Shown here piece after piece: positions 1-11,427 of a stretch of DNA of 64,000 nt (position 1 is its first letter; each line of letters opens with the position of its first letter). This DNA comes from Symbiodinium kawagutii (taxonomy: Eukaryota > Sar > Dinophyceae > Suessiales > Symbiodiniaceae), in assembly GCA_009767595.1 (NCBI GenBank), contig VSDK01010371.1, positions 177,181 through 241,180 on the forward strand, written 5' to 3'. A program made the position numbers and the translations under genes. Under the pieces are notes generated by a model that was given only the letters and a program-made list of their open reading frames with translations, did not search any database and was not told the DNA's origin.

Positions 1-176
1 CCTGCCGACAGCACCTGGCCACAGCACATTCCTGCACATTTCACCAACAGCACCTCCCGACAGCACCTGCCGACAGCACCTGCCGACAGCACCTGCCGAC
101 AGCACCTGGCACCAGCACCTGGCACACAGCACCTGCCGACAGCACCTGGCACACAGCACCTTCAGCCAGAAAGTTC
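1..176. repeat. GC-rich minisatellite
   Basis: Tandem copies of a unit near CAGCACCTGCCGA alternate with CAGCACCTGGCAC variants. The array is cut by the window edge. Open frames across it on both strands (Gly/Ala/Val/Cys rich) are a by-product of the repeat. Confidence 0.85.
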
Positions 177-722
177 GCCGACAGTGACCTGTTATTTGGG
201 AAGTAAGAACCCCTATAGCTTCCAGCTATCTGGGGAAATATTGTGACTGTGATATATATGATTTGACATACTGTAACGCCATGCCCGATGACAATTCGCT
301 GTTGGGTGACTGGATGTACTACATTCCGTTGGACCTGTTGCATGCTCACATTCAGTCTTTTTGGAGGAGGAAAGTAATAAGAAGGGGATGCAAAGTAAAG
401 CGCAGCTATGCGCAGCTGTCGCGAGTAAAGTGCAATCACAAGTTGAAGACACATGCATTTGTTTCCATCGGTCCGTGTGTACTAGAGTGTTCATGCATGG
501 CGCAGGCAGAATCACTCCACAACAAGACAGGTGAGTGAATGTGCACTCAAAAAACACGGAACGTTCCACTGACATCATGATTAAATTGTCGTGTCAGTAA
601 ATGATTTTTATATTGTAATCTCATGTAATCTCGATCATGTCTAGCATACCGGTGGGAAGGCTGGACTGATCATGACAGATCGGGGTGCGAGGACCTCAAT
701 GTTCACGTAGCAACTCTTCCTT
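177..722. other. no gene recognised
   Basis: AT-leaning sequence with short open frames but no protein-like segment bounded by splice signals. I see nothing definite in it. Confidence 0.4.
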
Positions 723-836
723 AAGCCTCCGCCCCTCGGCCGAGTGCTGCGACCTCGGGGGTGTGCTACGGTGGACCTGGGGGATAACCAGCAACCACTG
801 GAGCTTCGATTGGATAGATCAGCTTCCAGCTCTTTC
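723..836 (+). CDS. candidate exon, unknown product
   Basis: GC-rich open segment in a frame starting KPPPLGRVLRPRGCATVDLG and running to a TAG at about 837. It stands out from the AT-rich flanks. It could belong to the kinase whose catalytic exons begin at 1937, but no kinase N-lobe motif is visible. Exon edges are not defined. Confidence 0.3.
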
Positions 837-839
837 TAG

Positions 840-1592
840 CTGCGGGGGTGACCACCTTGGGACCAGTTCACCTGTCGACCTTTAGGTGAAAGTTTCCCAC
901 AATGACAGGTTGCACAGGTGTTAACATTCTCATCAATCACCTGGAACAATGGAAATCGAATATCCTTCTGGATCATTAAATGCAGCTTTTGTGTTTTGGT
1001 CATGGCCATCCAGATTCGTATTTGAGGGGCTGCAAACATGTTGAAAGTTTCGAATCCCGAACTGTGCAAATCATGGTACATGTTCCAAGCATCGTGCCCA
1101 TCATGTAGCAAGTAGTCTACGTGACTTTGCCACAACAAATGAGGCAAACTTAAAATGTTTGTTTGGGATGCCTCATGTGTTGGTTTCAAGATTCAAAGAG
1201 GAGTGGCGCACACAAAGGCTGTTCGCTTCAGTGAACACTCTGATTTGAGTTTGGGCAAGAATTGAGTAGTAGCCACACCATACCTACGCAATTTTGGCTC
1301 CGGGAATTTTGATTTTGGGGCTGGTGCTTGGTAGCCATAATAGCTAATTTCTCATTGATAAGTGCTGGCTGCATTTCAAGGGGAGTGCAGTGCATGTTCG
1401 CCTGGCGAATGAAACACATTGACAGGCAGAGGCAGACATGGCAGAGAGAAGTTCTCAAGTAACTACTTGTAGCCTTAGTTAGCCAATAGTTATTATCAGC
1501 TATAGTTAACCACCATTGAATGAGCTATAGTGAACTAGGGCTACTAATAGCCATGTAGCCAAAAATACTTCAAAGCTGCCGAAGGCAGATGG
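840..1592. other. no gene recognised
   Basis: Likely intron or spacer. Short frames on both strands lack splice context and recognisable motifs. Confidence 0.4.
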
Positions 1593-1659
1593 TTGCCGCC
1601 TTTTGAGCCCATTGATATACTGGGATGCCAGCTGCACCAAGCAATCCCGGCACAACAAC

Positions 1660-1832
<173 letters not shown>

Positions 1833-1936
1833 CTAGTACAATCACGAGCACCCAATCCAGCGGTGACTACTGAGACATCTCAGTTGCCAACCACAGCGGC
1901 TGAGGTGGCCAACATCTGGGGGCTTGGTATGTGCAG

Positions 1937-1999
1937 TCCCTCCATGGCCTGAGCTTTCTGCACTACCATGGCATCCTGCATAGAGACATCAAGCCAGAC
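1937..1999 (+). CDS. protein kinase exon, catalytic loop (HRDIKPD)
   Basis: Starting after TATGTGCAG, 21 codons read SLHGLSFLHYHGILHRDIKP plus D. This matches kinase helix alphaE and the catalytic loop, with catalytic Asp in HRD and Lys two residues on. The next bases are GCTGGG, so the donor would be GC after GAC, or GA after CCA. Upstream, at about 1894-1917, another frame reads TAAEVANIW, which fits the region just before alphaE but is offset by one base; it is either a separate exon or a frame break. It encodes phosphotransfer machinery; substrate unknown. Confidence 0.7.
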
Positions 2000-2651
2000 G
2001 CTGGGCACCCACATTGGTTCAACCCGTCACGCCGATATTTCCCCCGCATGGCTCTAGGTGCTATAGTGCTACAGGCCCGCTATGGCCCTATGGTGGTGAC
2101 ATCATTGAACTGATGTTTGGGCACAGGGCGCGGGAAAGCTTATTTGACCTGCCATGAATCAGGGAAAGTTGTGCTTCGGGGCTGGCAGGATGCAGGATGT
2201 ATGTTTTTGTCCCTTTCCATGACGCAACATGTGCATTTCACATGGGGCCTATGTGAAAGTTCCTCGCAGAAACAGCTGGTTCGTGCCACCACAGGGACCA
2301 AGAATGGTTCTATCCGGGATATTTTTCATCAGTGGCTATACATCAACGAGCCGCGGCTTGTCCATCATTTGGGTACCAAAGTGAAATGCCATAGACCGCC
2401 TTTTTAGAGCTTACCTCACATTATACATATACCCTTGAAATGCCTTTATTTGACAGCAGCGCTATGTCCCTTTATCATTGACATAAAAATATTCAAAACT
2501 ATATATATATATACATATTTATTTTACAGCAAATCTATGAATAAATGATAATATGTGTGTATGTATTTTTGTTTTTGCGTCCACAAATACCCGTATCATT
2601 CAATAGATCCCTCAGTACGGTGATGCTAGGCCCGTCACCCAGCAGCCCAAG

Positions 2652-2684
2652 GACAACTTGATGTTAGGTCACGGAGGTCTCAGC
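2652..2684 (+). CDS. protein kinase exon fragment (DNLMLG)
   Basis: After CAGCCCAAG the frame reads DNLMLGHGGLS, the expected continuation of HRDIKP (the DN[IVL][LM] strand carrying the metal-binding Asn). It lies about 650 bp downstream of the catalytic-loop exon in the same orientation. The 3' edge is uncertain because the frame stays open for some 20 more codons with unconvincing content. Confidence 0.5.
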
Positions 2685-3381
2685 CTTCAGAGCCTTGGCC
2701 AGCTCTGTTTGAATCAAATCTCAGCATAGCCATTGACGGAAGCACGTTAGTGATCACAACTGTGGCGTACAGCTGGCAGGCTAACCCAGCATAGAATCAC
2801 TTGTCGTCATATGTTTTGATACTCAATCCTTATCTTCAAACGGCCTACTTTGGTGACCCCAAAGGAGTTCACGCCGTCTCAAGGCAGGTGTTTTCTGTTT
2901 GGTTCCTGAGGGGTTGAAGGCGAGCAATGAAATTGTGAGATATCGTGAGCATCTAGTGATGTTCCACTTGCAAACTTTGGGCAATGTTTGTAGAAAGTGG
3001 CTTCTGGCCTAGCATCAAGAGTCATTGGTAGGGGTACATCGTGTACGGGCTCACCAATCATGACCCACTTGTGGGATGTTGCGGGCAAGTTTGTGACACA
3101 TTTGGTCTACTGTCAGGGATTGCGGACATGTTGAGTCCGCGACAACGCCGAGACAAAGAATGACAAGCACAGGGCAAGGAAGAAGCAACAATTGCTCTTT
3201 TTTTTCAACTAGTTGCTACCTTCCATCCATGCCCTCATGATCCGTCACTAGCCATCATCATGATTTTGCACCCAGTTGGCTCCTGTCCCAGCTACACTAA
3301 CCATCAAGTAGCCTCATGATTCCGAATTCACGGCCGCTTATCCACCTTGACCCGGGTGGCTTAGACGTGGTGCGACGTTAG

Positions 3382-3465
3382 GATTTGTGACCTCGGAAGC
3401 GCGATGCGATTGCCACAGCGCAACGACAAGGAACGCGCAGGGAGCGCTTCGGGGAGCTGTGGGGG
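3382..3465 (+). CDS. protein kinase exon, DFG-equivalent (DLGSA)
   Basis: Follows GACGTTAG. The frame reads (R)ICDLGSAMRLPQRNDK and continues Ser/Gly rich to GTACCC. ICDLGSA matches the magnesium-binding DFG motif, with Leu for Phe, which is an accepted variant. The order with exons 1937, 2652 and 5068 is that of a kinase domain. The 3' end coincides with a TIR element; without the element and one target duplication, the frame would run to about 3621, where GTTAGT is a good donor. Confidence 0.5.
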
Positions 3466-3591
3466 GTACCCTCTGGTAAACTAACCTGGCCATGGATTTT
3501 AACCATATATTTCAGAGTGAAACCCAGGGAAAACACCAATAAATGGTGGATCTTTTAAAGCCATGTTAGTTTACCAGAGGGTAGAGCTGTG
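3454..3591 (+). mobile_element. short TIR element with 8-bp target duplication, introner-like
   Basis: Perfect 19-bp inverted repeats TACCCTCTGGTAAACTAAC (3467-3485) and its complement (3565-3583). The direct repeat GAGCTGTG flanks them at 3454-3461 and 3584-3591. The unit between the duplications is 122 bp and has no coding capacity. A GT at 3466-3467 and an AG at 3583-3584 sit at its ends, so it could splice as an intron of about 119 nt. It abuts the DLGSA kinase exon. Confidence 0.8.
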
Positions 3592-3640
3592 ATCCATTGA
3601 ACAACACGAGTCACGCATATCGTTAGTGGTTCATTAAAAA

Positions 3641-3702
3641 TGGGGGTACCTCAAAATCATCCAATAGTAATCATTTTAGGGGGGGTCCCTATTTGAGAAA
3701 CA
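3641..3702 (+). repeat. family C dispersed repeat
   Basis: GGGGGTACCTCAAAAT ... ATTTTAGGGGGGGTCCCTATTTGAGAAAC. The ends are imperfect inverted repeats. Related copies lie at 14026, 26793, 46011, 54520 and 59384. Confidence 0.6.
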
Positions 3703-4195
3703 TTGACGTGGTTCATGATGATATTGGTCGGATCTGGTATCGTGTGTGACCAGTTGACTCTTGCCCTATTTGATTTGTGTTTGCTTATATTGTTGGTAGG
3801 TGTGGACACACGGCTCTCAGACATGTATAAAATGCATCAAGGACCACACAATTTGTCATGGGTAGCCATTGAGCCGCTTGGGAGCGGTCATTTTCGAGCC
3901 GCAGATGTTAAGGGATCAAAGGATGATCAAAGGCATGATTTGCCCTTTGGTCATCCTTTTCCTCCAAGTTTCCTTGAATTCAATTGATACAAATGATTCA
4001 AATCAGAAACAATGACTAGAATTAGCTTTGTCACCGCCTTTGTCTCATCAATGCTATGAGATTCAGGGGCGATGACCATGTCTTTTGATGTGTGGGGCTG
4101 TGTGGGTTTCAATGCCCTGTGATTGTGGTACAAAGACGTCAAGGATGTCAGCTGGAAAAAGCAAACAATGTATATATACAATATATAATATATTA

Positions 4196-4242
4196 AATAA
4201 CTAAATAAATAAATAAATAAATATATATATATATATATATAT
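4196..4242. repeat. AAAT / AT microsatellite
   Basis: (AAAT)n followed by (TA)n. It makes artefactual Ile/Tyr-rich frames. Confidence 0.9.
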
Positions 4243-5067
4243 TGATCTATATCATATCTTGCCATTCTTTGTTGCTGATTGCGGGCATCCCTGATTTGTC
4301 CAATCTTTGGCCCCAACCACCAACAGCTTGATGTGTAAAACAACAGCCTCTTTGAGATCCTGAGTGAAGTCGGTTGAGTTACATGGGTCTTTGGTATAGC
4401 ATTGGGGGCCCGCGAGCGCGTCCCCAATCATCAATGTGCCCAGGATCCGAAAGGGATATCGATGTCAGTTGACTTACCCAAGTTCGGAAAGCTTTTAATT
4501 AATCTAATCCAATCCGATTTGGTTCTATCTCCCCATCAATTCGCTAGTAATTTGCGTAGTATTTGTTGGCAGTTCTGACTTCTGGGTTGTCTGCAGCATG
4601 GCTTGGGGCGACAGGAGGCCTTCGTGCAAGCACCGGTAACGACGCCTTTGTACAGCGCGCCCGAGGCTGTGGCGGGTTGAACTTGGAGGTGGAAGATCTT
4701 GGATGGTGGGTTTGACATGTTCTCTTAAGGGGTTAACAGTGGTTAGTACATCATCACCAACAACAACGATTAAACAACTACTGCAGTAGTTGGTGGCTTT
4801 TCAACGTGCCCAAAGTCATCCAACGTGAAATTGCTCAGTAATAGGGTGTAATGAGCCAACCATTTTGGGCCTTCCCAGTCCCAATCCAAAAAACCCGCAT
4901 ACAGGTAGATCCCCACGTTTGGGATAGATCACGGGCTACTTAAGAAAAACTGGTGTGGTTCATGAATTCAACATTGTAGCTCATATGATATATGGTCCAT
5001 AAATGATGCGACCAGCAGCCAGAAACCCTTAAAACTTGGACGCTGCGCGGGGCGAAGCGGCCTTCAG

Positions 5068-5178
5068 GTCTCCAAGTGGAAGAGATGCTATGCCGCCTCG
5101 GACATGTGGTCCTTGGGTGCTACCTTCTATGAGGCCATCCGGGGGAGCCATGACGGGGAAGCTCCCGCCTGCTGCACG
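5068..5178 (+). CDS. protein kinase exon, subdomain IX (SDMWSLG)
   Basis: Follows GCCTTCAG and ends before GTACTG, exactly 37 codons. The frame contains YAASDMWSLGATFYEAIRG: the Asp that stabilises the catalytic loop, then WSLG and the start of helix alphaF. The exon is clearly richer in GC than its flanks. It is the clearest C-lobe exon of this kinase. Confidence 0.75.
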
Positions 5179-5226
5179 GTACTGAGCCATGTTTTAGGCA
5201 GGTTGATTTGCTAATATGGATTGATA

Positions 5227-5337
5227 TGGGTCAACATTAACCAACCAATACTGGGGGATGATAACCAACAATAATAAGGAAAACAATGGTTAGTGATAGG
5301 GGAACCAGGGGTACGGGGTTTTGACTCACAGCCATAT
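5227..5337 (+). repeat. family B dispersed repeat
   Basis: Shares about 110 bp with 61201-61316: GGTCAA(C/T)ATTAACCAACC, ACCAACAATAA, GGAAAACAATGGT, GGGGAACCAGGGGTAC, GGTTTTGACYCACAGCCATAT. A shorter relative lies at 21885-21947 and an inverted one near 32206. Confidence 0.75.
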
Positions 5338-5661
5338 TGGTGGCTGGTTGGTTATTCAAATGCTTGTTCATGGCTTGACAATGCTTCACCAGGTTGATTC
5401 TTGATGATTCAGCTGATGATTCTTGTTGCTACCTTTGACATCCTTTGGCTATTTAAGGATTGCCAGCTCGGTCTACCTGCTATCCAAGGGGGCGGCTATC
5501 CAATGGGGCTGGCAGAGGTACCACAACGATTTTTGCATCCTTGCGACGATAGCATTGACTCGGGCTTCGTGCGCAAACTGGTTTTGGCACAAGATCTTTG
5601 ATCAACTTACAAAATTGGGTGGTTCTCACGGGTTCCGGATACGATCTGGTCAGTTGAACAG

Positions 5662-5778
5662 ATGTTTCTGACCATCGGAACAAAACACGCGCACCAACTG
5701 GTGGAAGCAATGCTCAGTGCAGAGGAGCTTGGTAGCAACCCCGTCTCCCTGAGGCGAAGCATGGTCATCATGAGCATC
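5662..5778 (+). CDS. candidate kinase C-lobe exon
   Basis: Acceptor TTGAACAG, donor GTGAGT, exactly 39 codons. It contains HAHQLVEAMLSAEELG and PVSLRRSM, a layout like the alphaH-alphaI region of kinases (dLv.aML ... RpS). It lies in the expected order after the SDMWSLG exon. Assignment to the kinase rests on order and weak similarity; the exon itself is well supported by its splice sites. Confidence 0.6.
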
Positions 5779-6684
5779 GTGAGTGGTCCATGATTTTTGG
5801 TTGCCACCATGAGTGTTCAACAAGAAACATCATTAGTAACATGTTGAATCAAAATTAGTTAAACATCGTAATAGACCACTGACTGCATTTACTTCAATAA
5901 TGTGAACATTTGTCTATCTATAGTGATGTTTGATAGTTAAGCGTAGTTAAGCGTTGATTTTTCTGAGCATGAGTGAAACATCACGAAACATCTATTGAAA
6001 CATCATCAGTTCACATTTTGATGAGCGAGCCACCACTGGTGTAGGCCAACCACCACTGGCCTCGAGGGCATTTCGCTCAGGTGATCACCCTTCAAAGCCT
6101 GGCGCCTGCGGGCCACCTACAGGACTTTTTCGGTGGACAGTCGAGTGGTTTCGCCCGTGCTTTGAGGCTTGGTTGCTGCAGCATTGATGGTACCTTGGTG
6201 TTGATGCTTGAAGCGATGTCGTTTTGGAAATGCTTGGTGGACAGGGATTTACATGATTCAGAGGCCTATGATTAGATCATGGCACTAGGAGATCAAAGGT
6301 CAAACCATTGGAAAAGGAGCAAGGGCCCCCATACCCTTGGCTGTTCACTCTGCCGTTCACATCCCCCAAACATACCAGTCTCACTGTTGGGATGTGTTCA
6401 CCTACCCATGGCTTTGGATTTTGGTCATGATTATTGGTCCAGATTTGTTTCATGACTTTTGGATACGGCAGGAACCCACAGATGTCACTGTGTTCGTTTG
6501 TTGATGGCGTGACCTCCCAAAATCACCGATCATGAGCCAGCATGATCACCACTAAATCCAGTAATCACCCAAACCATGAACTTGAGTGGTGAATCTCCAA
6601 CATCCCCAACATTTCAACCATGATCCCTTGGCTAACAGGGGTTAAAACCATGATCCTGTGGCCATTTTCATCATGGCGCCCCAG

Positions 6685-6765
6685 GAGCCCGGTGCTTGGC
6701 TGGATGACCTCGCTGAGTGTGCGGAGACCGATGGAGGCCATGATGTGCTTGGACGCCCACCAAAA
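6685..6765 (+). CDS. candidate exon, possibly kinase C-terminus
   Basis: After GCCCCAG two frames are open. One reads EPGAWLDDLAECAETDGG, the other GWMTSLSVRRPMEAMM. The second resembles the end of a kinase domain (RP[ST]..). The phase-0 end of exon 5662-5778 favours the first. Not resolved. Confidence 0.35.
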
Positions 6766-7218
6766 ACATGGACTTTTTGATGGTTATTCAGCCATATAAC
6801 ACAGGAAGATCATGATTGTCCAGTTTTTGTTTAACCATCAACTACCATCAACATCCATCAACTACCATCAACTACCATCAACATCCATCAACCATGGAAA
6901 ATCAAGCGAAAGTCATCGATTTGTGCGGGTTGATGAAACAGAAACCATGGAAAACCGATGGTTGGTGCATGCTGGTGGTTTCCAGATGACTTGTTCTCTT
7001 AACTATTTTCAACTATAGCTGGGGATGAATCGAAGAGCAGCAGGTGGGTGCGTCCAAGTAATCACCAACCACGCCATCTAAGCAGATGCGCAACCGTCGA
7101 GCATCAACAATTGCATGGCATTTGGATGTACAATGACATTCTTAGTTTTTGACTTATGCCCCAAAGCTGCTGAAACTTTTAGGACGTGGCAGTTGTGCAA
7201 GAACCCCCGGATTCACAG

Positions 7219-7270
7219 CGTTGCTGAACGAGGAAATCCCCTTCGACGGCGACCCCGCACAAGCCTTACC
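7219..7270 (+). CDS. candidate exon, unknown product
   Basis: Bounded by ATTCACAG and GTATGC. One frame reads LLNEEIPFDGDPAQALP, another VAERGNPLRRRPRTSLT. Strong base-composition contrast with the flanks. Confidence 0.4.
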
Positions 7271-7505
7271 GTATGCACCTGTTTGCTTGAGCCGCCAAAC
7301 CTTGGCAGCGTGAAAATTGGTGGTAAGCAACAAGAAGCTATACCCGGTGGCCAGCAAAAGCTGCTTGGTGCGAGGCATCAATAAAAATAAACAACTACAA
7401 CTACAACTACAACGATCGTATCAACAACAGCCACAATGACAAATACAAAATCACCCACATGGGGCACTGAAGGGTCGGCACTGGTAGGATCCTGCAGCTC
7501 TACAG

Positions 7506-7566
7506 AAGATTTTCAGAAGCAGCTCGAGGAGTCACAGAAACGCCTGATGGGTCGCCGGGGCAGCAG
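7506..7566 (+). CDS. candidate coiled-coil exon
   Basis: Follows CTCTACAG, ends before GTTGGA. The frame reads DFQKQLEESQKRLMGRRGSR, charged and helical. It may continue the gene that carries the 1937-6765 kinase exons, as a tail after the kinase domain. Confidence 0.5.
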
Positions 7567-8132
7567 GTTGGAGGAGATGAACTTGTCGCGTTTTTTGAAG
7601 CATACTTAATTTTGTCAAGTCGGAATTTGATCAATTCTTTTGTACCTGTTTGTTGCTGGTCCTTCCAGATACGGTACTGTCTCTAAGAAGGCTTACGTTG
7701 TTGGATGTCCGCCACACATGAACGGGTGTCCGCTTAAACATTCCATGAGGTCAGGTGCACAGAACCCAGCAGACAATACATAGATTTTCTGCACGTCAGC
7801 TTGACCTTCACAGAAACAACCAACGGTTTGTGCTTTGGAGCAGGTTAAACACCAAGAAGGACAGAAAAAAGGTGAGAGCATTTTGTCCGACATTCAGGGT
7901 CATCGGCGGATGAAATCGGCCCTGAATGCTTCAGCTTGAAAACATGGTTTTGATGGTATTTGGATGCGTCATGTTAGAAGGACGTGAATGTAGCCACTTA
8001 TCCGGTCACCGACAGGGAATCCCAACTAACACTTGGAGAATCACTGCTGAAGCCGTAGATTTCCAGCTTTGGCCGATGAAAAACGTGGAGACAGCCCATC
8101 TGAAGCGCCCACTCACCGACAAACGTCCGCAG

Positions 8133-8230
8133 GAGCTCTGTTCGCAAGCAGGTCGCTGCGGTGGGATGGTCCCATGTTTCTCATGCTGGGCTCAATTAGT
8201 CGCTGGAAGGGCAGAGACCTTGCTAGCTGA
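8133..8230 (+). CDS. candidate exon, unknown product
   Basis: Acceptor GTCCGCAG. The frame contains FASRSLRWDGPMFLML and GSISRWKGRDLAS before TGA. A GC donor at about 8200 is possible. Not recognised. Confidence 0.4.
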
Positions 8231-8824
8231 TGGTTTAAGCATTTTTTTGCCCTATCAACTACTAACAAATGGTTTGCATAGGGATTGAACCCACCAAGCA
8301 GCTTGGCATTTGCATTGGAGCTTGCCTGTGGCTGTGCAGCGAGACCAAGTTTAGTGGTTGCCTGGCAAATGCACTCCTGTATCGCATTGACGCTCCTAGA
8401 GTAGTTGGTGGTTATGTTGGGGCCGTTTACTGCCTCAGAGCGTGGTCGAAAATAGTTGGTTGTTATGACCCATCCCAGTTTGTTTTGCCAATCAACCAGC
8501 CATGACGTCTCCATTAATATAGTTGCTTAATTGATCTATGTGGCTGTTTATCTACCTATGTACCAGCTACCTGCCTATCTACAGTAGTTGCTATTGTTTT
8601 TACATCACTGCATTTACCTGTGCAAACTCACTTCAATCATGGTTCAACTGTTTTATTCGCCAAGTTTGACTTGCTTCTTTTGCCAGATCCATCAAGTAAA
8701 TCCAGTTGTTCAGGCAGCAGGACTATCACTGCCCACTGTGAATCACAATTCGACCACTTGAGAGACACCCTGCCAATTTCAAGTTGCTTGCAAATGATTC
8801 TCTCGTGGCCTCATGGAGTTTTTT

Positions 8825-9260
8825 TTACGCATGCGCACGAATGCATACAAACAATGCATACATACAAACATCCATGCATACATGCACACATGCATACTTG
8901 CATACCTTCATACTTGCATGGTTGCATACTTGCATACATACACACATACATGCATACATACACACATACATGCATACATACATACATACATACATGCATG
9001 CATGCATGCATGCATACGTACATACAGTGCATACATACAGTACAGTACGGTACAGTACGGTACAGTACAGTACAGTACAGTGCAATGCAGTCCAGTGCAG
9101 TGCAGTACAGTACAGTATTTACATACATACACACATACATACACATGCATACACACATACATATATACATACATGGACACACACACACACGTACGCATAC
9201 ATGTTCAGACGCACATCTACATTCAAATGTTCATACACACACATGTTTGCGCACAGGTGA
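8825..9260. repeat. CATA / AGTAC / CACA compound microsatellite
   Basis: About 180 bp of CATACATA variants, a block of AGTAC pentamers at 9036-9117, then CATA/CACA again. His/Thr/Tyr-rich frames up to about 250 codons on the + strand and Cys/Met/Val-rich ones on the - strand are repeat artefacts. Confidence 0.95.
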
Positions 9261-10264
9261 GCGCACACGCAGACCCATGCACAGCTGTGTGCATCAATGC
9301 TTTCTACAATGCATGTTGATGCATAGTACGAACAATTGCATACGCATGTGTTCATGTATTCATTGATCTCCATGTGCAGAACCATGTATATGTCCGTGTG
9401 TGTTTTTGTTGTGTTGGCACCTGCACTCGCAATGGGAGGTGTCTCCGGCGACTACGACTTTCACGGGCATGGTGAGTTGCAGGTCGGCCCGATGGAGAAA
9501 CAACTGGTAACGCGCTGGGGATTATTTTCACTGAGCATGAACGCGTAAGAATGCCCAATCATAGACAGCACAAATATTGGCTTTTGTGTTCATGCATGTC
9601 ATAGTAGAGATAAGTACATAATATGTTTGCACACATTTCATATGACATGACTGAATTACGTTTGCATACAATTCAGGGTATGAGATATTTGGCGATGTAC
9701 CCCCCACCAACTGAGCTTGCTCACCCCCAGAATGAACCAGTACAATTGACGATCTGGTGCAAAGTGAATATGGCTTACTGTTTTGAAGTTTTTAAGGATT
9801 GGGTGTGTGTTCATTCAGAAGCTCAAACATTACGGCTTGCCACGGGGAATTAGAGCATAGGGAAAGGCAAGATAAAATACTTCAGAGATAGAGAGAAAGA
9901 TAGACGACTCGTAGGTCGCGAATGTATTAAAGCTAGTTCCTCAGATTTGCCTGGTTGACTGGTTTGCTTGCGGCGGTTTGCTTGATGGCCATGCCTTCCC
10001 ATCATAGTCCATCCACTGTACAAATCCCCCTGCCCAAGCGTGAGTGATGGAGTGGCCGAAAACTGTCAAAACATATGGGTCGTTGTCGTTGCATGTTATT
10101 GCTACTTTACACCTAGTATACTTACCAACCCGCAAGTATATCACGACAGACAGTCTTAATTCCGAAGTGTATTGACCCAGCAATATTTCATATGTTTTCA
10201 GCCAACTTCAACCAAATACCAGAGTCACATCACATGAAAAAGATCCAATCATGGTTGATGAAAC
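9261..10264. other. mostly noncoding
   Basis: One protein-like patch at about 9433-9474 (GGVSGDYDFHGHG, before GTGAGT) may be a small + exon. Otherwise no supported gene. Confidence 0.3.
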
Positions 10265-10472
10265 GATAATTTAGTTGGTGGTTTGGAATATTTTTGAGAT
10301 TTTCCTAGTAACTATTAACAAATGGTTGGTTGAAAAGTTGAAAGCATATTTTTCCTAGTGCTTGTTAATAATTACCAACCAGTAGTGCTTGGTAATATAT
10401 AACTTACTAGGAAAGTTGAAAATTAACAAATGGTTGTTGGAGGGGTTGAAACCACCAACCAATCGTGCTTAG
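10265..10472 (+). mobile_element. family A element(s), nested or degenerate
   Basis: AGTTGGTGGTTT near 10273, internal TTTTCCTAGTRMYTRTTAACAAATGGTTGG blocks repeated twice, and a right end GGGGTTGAAACCACCAACCA running into TCGTGCTTAG, directly followed by the exon at 10473. This suggests an intron built from family A sequence. Confidence 0.55.
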
Positions 10473-10633
10473 CAACGCCTCCAAGCGCCGCTGCTTGCTC
10501 CAGGAAGTGCTGCAGATCAGCCATGCCAAGCGTCCATCGACTGCCGCCATTTTGGCGAGCAGTGCCTTACTCAGTGGCGAGAACCGGGCGCGTTATGCCG
10601 CAGTCACCGTTGCGGCAAGCGAAGCAGCAACCA
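10473..10633 (+). CDS. candidate exon, alpha-helical, unknown product
   Basis: Follows GTGCTTAG and can end before GTAGTA. The 161-nt frame contains RRCLLQEVLQISHAKRPS, ILASSALLSGENRARY and AAVTVAASEAAT, all helix-forming. It lies directly 3' of a family A repeat end. Not recognised. Confidence 0.6.
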
Positions 10634-11351
10634 GTAGTAACCATGACTGACCGACTAACCACTGTGACTATCACTGATCACATTTCGATGCAACTATTAA
10701 AAGAATGGTTGATTTGCCATGTTAAGCCCATTTGTCCTGTTAAACAACGGTTGTTGGGATTGCGCCATTAAACAAATAGTGATTTCCGGAATCCCAGAGT
10801 GATGAGTTGGTGATGGGTGATTGGGATTACATATGGACACCACACTTGTGACCATCAGTAACTCCATCATAATTTGCTTCATGGTTTCTGAGTAACCATC
10901 AGGGTGAATGCTGAATCATGATCAATTGGTATAATTGGTGGTAAGTAAGCATGATGATATTTGATGGGTACTGATGGTTACTCAAAGATAGTTAACAACG
11001 GTCAACAATGGTTGCGATTTATGATGGCCCTTGGCCCCTCAGACGACTAAACATGGAGGAATGCAACATTCACCATCAGTCCAGTCATGATTAATTAACC
11101 AGAATTGATCAATGGCTGAAATGTCTTTCACTTTCTCGGGTAATTTGTTTTTTGCTCTTCATGGTTAGTAATGGTTTTGAGCTAAGTGTTTTTTGATTTT
11201 TTTTGGTGCAAAATATGCAGATACACCACTGGTATGGGTGGAGTTCTGTTCTTAGGTCAGCGGCCTGCTTATACATTTCTATGTAGTTTTACTTTTTATA
11301 TTTGAATTTTTGTTTATACAGATTTTTTTATTTATTCATTTATTCATTTAG

Positions 11352-11427
11352 GTGGATGGCCTTCTTCAACAGTGGTTTTGTGCTCACAGCATCGGGTGGC
11401 AGGCGTAGTATGAGTGCATGGGCAAAG
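11352..11427 (+). CDS. candidate exon, unknown product
   Basis: Acceptor ATTTAG after a T-rich tract, donor GTGCTT. The frame reads WMAFFNSGFVLTASGGRR and SMSAWAK. It may instead read on through LFRPPGDDLGQMADMAG before a stop at 11515-11517. Confidence 0.5.

Noticed and set aside
8620-9385. Long open frames rich in His/Thr or Cys/Met/Val on both strands
   Set aside because: They are produced by CATA, AGTAC and CACA microsatellites, which lack stops in every frame.
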